From Bacillota bacterium (GTDB taxonomy: Bacteria > Bacillota > Dehalobacteriia > UBA4068): a stretch of DNA of 9,611 nucleotides. The stretch lies in contig JAFSIU010000007.1 of assembly GCA_017439615.1 (NCBI GenBank), positions 1 to 9,611 on the forward strand. The letters are read 5' to 3'. The notes under the pieces were generated by a model. That model did no database searches and was not told the origin of the DNA. It saw only the letters and a list, made by a program, of their open reading frames with translations. Position 1 is the first letter of the stretch; every line of letters begins with the position of its first letter. Below, one piece after another: positions 9,601 through 9,611 of this stretch. A program made the translations under genes and the position numbers.

Positions 9601-9611
9601 AAGGCTGCAGA
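465..9611 (-). CDS. Giant SLH-anchored surface protein with 28 tandem InlB-B/Flg_new-like repeats (N-terminus outside window)
   Basis: One uninterrupted minus-strand frame runs from the right edge to a TGA at 465-467, giving at least 3,048 residues (numbered here from the codon at 9609-9611). The Met at 9492-9494 is not the likely start: the frame stays open for 39 codons in front of it to the edge, and the bases before it contain no ribosome binding site. Order: two beta-rich modules interleaved with two Flg_new-like domains (residues 1-703), 28 tandem units (704-2654), a divergent 29th unit, a SpaA/Cna-B domain, three SLH motifs and a 64-residue tail. No LPxTG motif follows, so attachment should be by SLH binding to secondary cell-wall polymer. 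Only three Cys were found (in DISCTM, LTVCGD and WNCANG), as expected for an extracellular Gram-positive protein. The frame is intact, so it is probably expressed. The likely role is adhesin, stalk or matrix protein. Ligand is unknown and no enzymatic motif was recognised. Promoter and signal peptide lie beyond the window. Confidence 0.93.
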   Translation of the reverse strand, partial: SAAFAEWTSTGENSYQYTTIYSNRRGDYFYQATALLKNYMRESISVSGNTVTIDLVYDPAGFDLSFDVIVDSSVPDELAPIAVDVQLVFYDRHNDEWTIVPGFESRTIEVALSKVDGVWQGTGTYHVWSKYTTASFKDELYLYRIAITGFELGPVRGSLSAVNSDGGEAFKVYKSQAGTYHPAAAYIANVSVSDISCTMGTAEELKGAHVYRNGSVDEQHGSITATISIDPYTVVQHYEDGVTADKITPKVFLTPFLDEPVRSGYIFDGWWTKDAHGNWDTKVSSAGLAIMDLVASGKTLDLYAKWKQDLTVCGDVQIFNWYMHKGNKTFIFDHDRIDTAIVRLVRSNGGSQTVLRVQEVSMTDVIGAGETAETADHRLGSFSFENVPDDGSEYHITIAATNFTSKFRNETVASGAAFSETLNAAVDENGDSTARVDAQMTFAPAVFDLIFTVDADAIAEGFRPDSVGLVIRGNDRLPSETQTEPLSWPIISQQKQGSNVLSHAIAMDKNTGLPVEDAHGAGSGIWHDFEVWQAHPANYFYAYALEVWDAAFGSTVYDQSNMANAPFTVAYVPVRAWYDIASGEQTVPPTVLDLGITLTHPDSSKPNGLVAYMLPKTYDLTFELGRTGSVAGITKLDADTFLDSFTWSFGKASLPTAEAEGEAGVSFGGWWTKNGRSTGDWGEKITAIPANQQGDLTLYARWIYTVTWNCANGSSPIVETLIEGTMPVEPLSPTKPATTQYTYSFTGWSPAISKVSGNSTYTAQYSSTVNSYTITWKNGSETLDTDTVAYGGTPVYSGSTPKKDSTAEFSYEFIGWTPAISSVTGDAEYSAVFSATKRSYTITWLNADGTLLDADSNVLYGTKPVYSSVHPQKAGDAQYSYSFIGWKRAGDSNIYDAVSIPVVEGDTVYTAQYEQSINKYTVIWQNYDGTELEKDENVPYGTMPSYDAAAPSRASTAQYAYHFKSWDKMIEPVSGNVTYTAEYYQQTQTYTVIWENADGTELERDTNVPYGAVPAYNGTVPVKAEDAQYSYSFDKWSPAISAVTADAVYTAEYKSTVRKYRITWLDENDTVLRSEMLEYGTTPAYGTPPAKAADAQYTYSFDKWSPDIVSVTGEASYKASYMATVNEYTVIWQNYDGTELEKDENVPYGTTPSYDGITPEKPATAQYSYSFAGWTPAIHSLTGDVVYTAAFSETVNEYVITWYDEDGITKLDEQILPFGAVPVYKGSAPQKAGDAQFSYTFNGWDSAFAPVSGNASYQASYQQHLNSYKVTWLNENGIVLETDENVPYGTVPTYDGATPTKAATAQYTYSFDKWSPDVSAVTGDAVYTAVYTSTVNEYTVIWYDEDGVTELNKQTLPFGATPVYAGLAPTKASTAQYSYSFSHWTPAVSSVIGNAHYIAAYHSTVNTYTVIWQDEDGTELEKDENVPYGTAPEFNGATPTKSATAQFTYSFKGWSPSTSDVTGNATYKAEYNTTVNKYMVKWMNEGSSTPLEVDNDIPYGAMPVYNGAVPTKAATAEYTFTFKGWSPAITAVETDTVYVAEFTAEKNKYHVVWKDSDGTILETDYNVLYGTTPEFNGATPTKAADAQYSYSFAGWTPSVSAVDGHEEYIATYSSTLRSYEVRWVNYDGTLLKSENVEYGTMPSYVGETPIRPDHPGESFNFIGWDKPFEAVKGPVVYQAKYEGNVIPYTITWVVEGVSTDETYFYDAMPMYPGSTPQKASTPEFSYTHSGWSPIIEKVKANQTYIATFDEIKRSYLITWLNEDNTLLKSENVEYGTMPTAPADPTKAADAQYSYSFAGWDNVPVAVSGNATYKATYNSILNKYDVVWKNWDGTTLETDADIEYGTVPVYDGATPTRPATTQYVYTFDKWSPAVSSVTGDVVYTATFKATLQKYIITWYDEDGSTVLDSQEVDYGSTPVYGGAQPTKAPTTQYTYSFNKWLPGIASVTGDASYTASYSAEVNKYTVTWKNADGSDLEVDSNVPYGAAPEYNGADPTKASTAQYSYSFNGWDKVLSAVTGDIIYTAVYVPTVNSYTVLWKNHNGDVLETDTVLYGDTPHYGGITPVKAATPEFSYTHSGWSPAIAEVTGNAEYTAVFSETRRSYLVTWRNDDGSVIDTEMLEYGTMPTHADASKAPTAQYSFVFAGWSPAPAAVSGEAVYDATYTPVLNKYTVTWVDENGTTVLEKDENVGYGTMPSFDSADPTKTGNTQYSYDFKGWDKAIAPVSGDITYKAVYEPRVNEYTITWKNDSGTVLKSEKVAYGSTPVFTDPDPAKPASAEFTYSFKGWSPAISAVSGDAEYIAEYDATKRSYLIIWQNEDGSSLHSESVEYGEQPVYAGAVPTKAPTARYSYIHNGWAPAVATVTGDAVYKATYTMQINQYTVTWLDDDDSILRQDTLDYDTMPSYGADPTKASDAQYSYEFKEWTPAVSAVIGNVEYKASYTPTLRSYSIVWKNWDGSMLDADVADYGTIPSYTGSTPQRAGDAQFTYSFKGWTPAVVSVTGDAEYLAEYDASVNEYTVKWVNWDDTPLETDHNVPYGTVPTYDGAAPTRPDTVEHIFTWNLWDKTVSAVTGDITYKAVFVDSANTYTVVWKNYDGAVLKTDLNVPYGAVPSYTGSTPQKPGNAQYNYSFKGWTPAITAVAGNAEYQAVFDENLNNFSITYTDGVDNAVIFPDQQYVRAYGENTPVFIGVPSRDGYSFRGWTPDVADKVTSTAVYAAVWQVASSVIFPPEVLTGTAELVKVDADDVNTRLANVSFELYHANGAYVGSYKTAADGRITVRNLDPGEYYWVETLPAEGYLLDSSKHSFYVEKDKTTSMTVTNTHSKVPSVFSNKHYAYIIGYADGIVRPEDNITRAEVATIFFRLLSEEERARYMTDENQFTDVQEGMWFNRAVSTISAMGIINGYPDHTFRPGAYITRAEFAALAARFDVNGKTTGDFFFDIEGHWAEDEIKTTTNNGWILGYEDKSFRPDRHITRAEAMALVNRLLQRVPETKSDLLEDMSVWNDNMDSEKWYYLAVQEATNSHEYVRKSNGHETWTEMLKNPDWTALER
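660..809 (-). other. SLH motif 3
   Basis: Full-length motif: FFFDIEGHWAEDEIKTTTNN, GWILGYEDKSFRP, ITRAEAMALVNRLL. It retains HWA, GY and TRAE, so all three ligand grooves of the SLH trimer look complete. A short NGKTTGD linker joins it to motif 2. Confidence 0.93.
837..983 (-). other. SLH motif 2
   Basis: Full-length motif: FTDVQEGMWFNRAVSTISAM, GIINGYPDHTFRP, ITRAEFAALAARF. SLH motifs act in threes, forming a pseudo-trimeric unit that binds pyruvylated secondary cell-wall polymer in Bacillota. The TRAE signature seen here forms part of the ligand groove in characterised examples. A 14-residue linker separates it from motif 1. Confidence 0.92.
1026..1136 (-). other. SLH motif 1 (N-terminally short form)
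   Basis: VFSNKHYAYIIGYADG, then IVRPEDNITRAEVATIFFRLL. The GYxDGxxRP and ITRAE signatures are intact, but the usual F-x-D-V...HWA opening is missing and the motif follows the SpaA-like domain directly. This shortened first SLH is, to my knowledge, a common form in clostridial SLH proteins rather than damage. Confidence 0.88.
1149..1421 (-). other. SpaA / Cna-B-type prealbumin-like domain with isopeptide triad
   Basis: Residues about 2731-2821, from TGTAELVKVDADD to VTNTHS. Family landmarks are all present: ELVKVD at the first strand, ANVSFELYHANG, the turn DPGEYYWVETLPAEGYLLD, and the last strand SMTVTNT. In this family a Lys in the first strand bonds to an Asn in the last strand with help from a Glu in the VET motif. 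The candidates are Lys2738 (1398-1400), Glu2788 (1248-1250) and Asn2818 (1158-1160), all retained. The predicted bond would make the wall-proximal segment resistant to stretching and proteases. The bond is inferred from conserved residues. Confidence 0.85.
1449..1649 (-). repeat. Divergent 29th unit, canonical Flg_new-like cap of the array
   Basis: Residues FSITYTDGVDNAV to VYAAVWQVASS, 67 residues. It keeps the register of the array but has Tyr where all 28 preceding units have Trp at position 5. It lacks the AQYSYSF segment and instead shows SRDGYSFRGWTPDV and AVYAAVW, closer to the classical Flg_new form. It is best read as the terminal cap that joins the array to the SpaA-like domain. Confidence 0.75.
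4413..4460 (-). repeat. DNA patch nearly identical to 3372-3419 (units 15 and 20)
   Basis: The two 48-base segments differ at only 2 positions and encode the unusual core variant PEFSYTHSGWSP, in place of AQYSYSF...GWSP. They are five units apart. Both units are followed by an Arg-Ser linker and a YLxTW-type unit with a shortened middle (units 16 and 21), so a block of at least two units seems to have been copied. Confidence 0.8.
6785..6862 (-). repeat. DNA patch nearly identical to 6161-6238 (units 4 and 7)
   Basis: Aligned base by base, 6785-6862 and 6161-6238 differ at 5 of 78 positions and share an uninterrupted 34-base run (6823-6856 with 6199-6232). The patch spans the start of units 4 and 7 plus the end of the preceding linkers. 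The later parts of the two units are clearly more different in protein sequence, so similarity is local, not unit-wide. This fits gene conversion or selective retention of one segment. Confidence 0.8.
7506..7760 (-). other. Listeria-Bacteroides repeat (Flg_new-like) domain B
   Basis: Residues 618-702: YDLTFELGRTGSVAG begins the first strand, GVSFGGWWTKNG is the central motif, and LTLYARW closes the domain directly before repeat unit 1. It is longer than the usual Flg_new domain because an extra stretch (KLDADTFLDSFTW) lies between the first strand and the GWW motif. It may be the ancestor-like entry into the tandem array, since each array unit keeps a comparable F-x-x-W and Y-x-A-x-Y layout. 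Confidence 0.7.
7761..8693 (-). other. Beta-rich module N2, partly resembling N1 (family not recognised)
   Basis: Residues 307-617. An early part (LGSFSFENVPDDGSEYHITI) looks like a Cna-B or transthyretin-like strand pair: F-x-F-x-N-V-P...Y-x-I-T-I. A second part starts with APAVFDLIFTVDAD (8250-8318 region), which aligns by eye with PAGFDLSFDVIVD of N1, and continues with aromatic-rich strands (NYFYAYALEVWDAAF). The similarity suggests internal duplication of a module that alternates with Flg_new-like domains, and more copies may lie upstream of the window. Function is unknown. Confidence 0.45.
8694..8861 (-). other. Listeria-Bacteroides repeat (Flg_new-like) domain A
   Basis: Residues 251-306 show the family's signature order: an initial strand (VFLTPF), then SGYIFDGWWTK, then a loop, then the closing LYAKW. 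The GYxFxGWWT and LYAxW pair is typical of Listeria-Bacteroides repeats (Pfam Flg_new, related to the InlB B-repeat), a small beta-grasp-like fold found in bacterial surface proteins. The loop between GWW and LYAKW is longer than in the minimal family form and includes GNWDTKV, which is similar in position to GDWGEKI in domain B. Confidence 0.75.
8862..9611 (-). other. N-terminal beta-rich module N1 (family not recognised, partial)
   Basis: Residues 1-250 of the visible protein. The composition is of alternating hydrophobic and polar strands with many Thr, Val, Ser, Asp and Tyr and no long helix, as in Ig-like or beta-sandwich surface domains. A landmark is PAGFDLSFDVIVD (about residues 59-71), which has a counterpart in module N2. 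Near the end, residues TISIDPYTVVQHYEDG lead into the first Flg_new-like domain. It holds one of the protein's three Cys (DISCTM). I do not recognise the family. It is plausibly part of the outward-facing, ligand-exposed end, but that is inferred from position only. Confidence 0.45.

Noticed and set aside
1..9611. A new defence, secretion or enzymatic system in the window
   Set aside because: Only two genes are visible, one a partial SWIM protein and the other a structural surface protein; I saw no nuclease, transposase, toxin-antitoxin, polymerase or other catalytic signature, and no functional link between the two convergent genes.

Overview
The window holds two convergent genes, both cut by the window edges, separated by an 89-base intergenic stretch with one strong bidirectional terminator. 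No mobile element, RNA gene or CRISPR array was seen. The SLH anchor and the type of SWIM protein point to a Bacillota genome, most likely a gut-type Clostridia (Oscillospiraceae/Ruminococcaceae-like). That placement is an inference from protein style, not from a marker gene.

Left edge (1-375, plus strand): the C-terminal end of a SWIM zinc-finger protein. 376-464: intergenic, with a 20-bp perfect hairpin that can end transcription from both sides. 465-9611 (minus strand): one reading frame, open to the right edge, with at least 3,048 codons. It encodes a giant cell-surface protein whose signal peptide and true start lie outside the window.

From N- to C-terminus (right to left on the plus strand), the visible part of the giant protein has: a first beta-rich module of unrecognised family (8862-9611); a Listeria-Bacteroides-type (Flg_new-like) domain (8694-8861); a second beta-rich module that partly resembles the first (7761-8693); a second Flg_new-like domain (7506-7760); 28 tandem units of about 70 residues (1650-7502); a divergent 29th unit resembling canonical Flg_new (1449-1649); one SpaA/Cna-B-type domain with an intact isopeptide triad (about 1149-1421); three SLH motifs (660-1136); and a Trp-rich C-terminal tail (465-659). 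The simplest reading is a very long surface stalk or adhesin. Its C-terminus binds secondary wall polymer through SLH, an isopeptide-stabilised domain sits just outside the wall, and the repeat array projects the N-terminal modules away from the cell.

The most informative features are inside the repeat array: residues invariant in all 28 units, patchy near-identity at DNA level between non-adjacent units, and a link between the inter-unit linker and the sequence type of the following unit. I did not find a new enzymatic or defence system. The long plus-strand ORFs opposite this gene are shadows of the sense codons.
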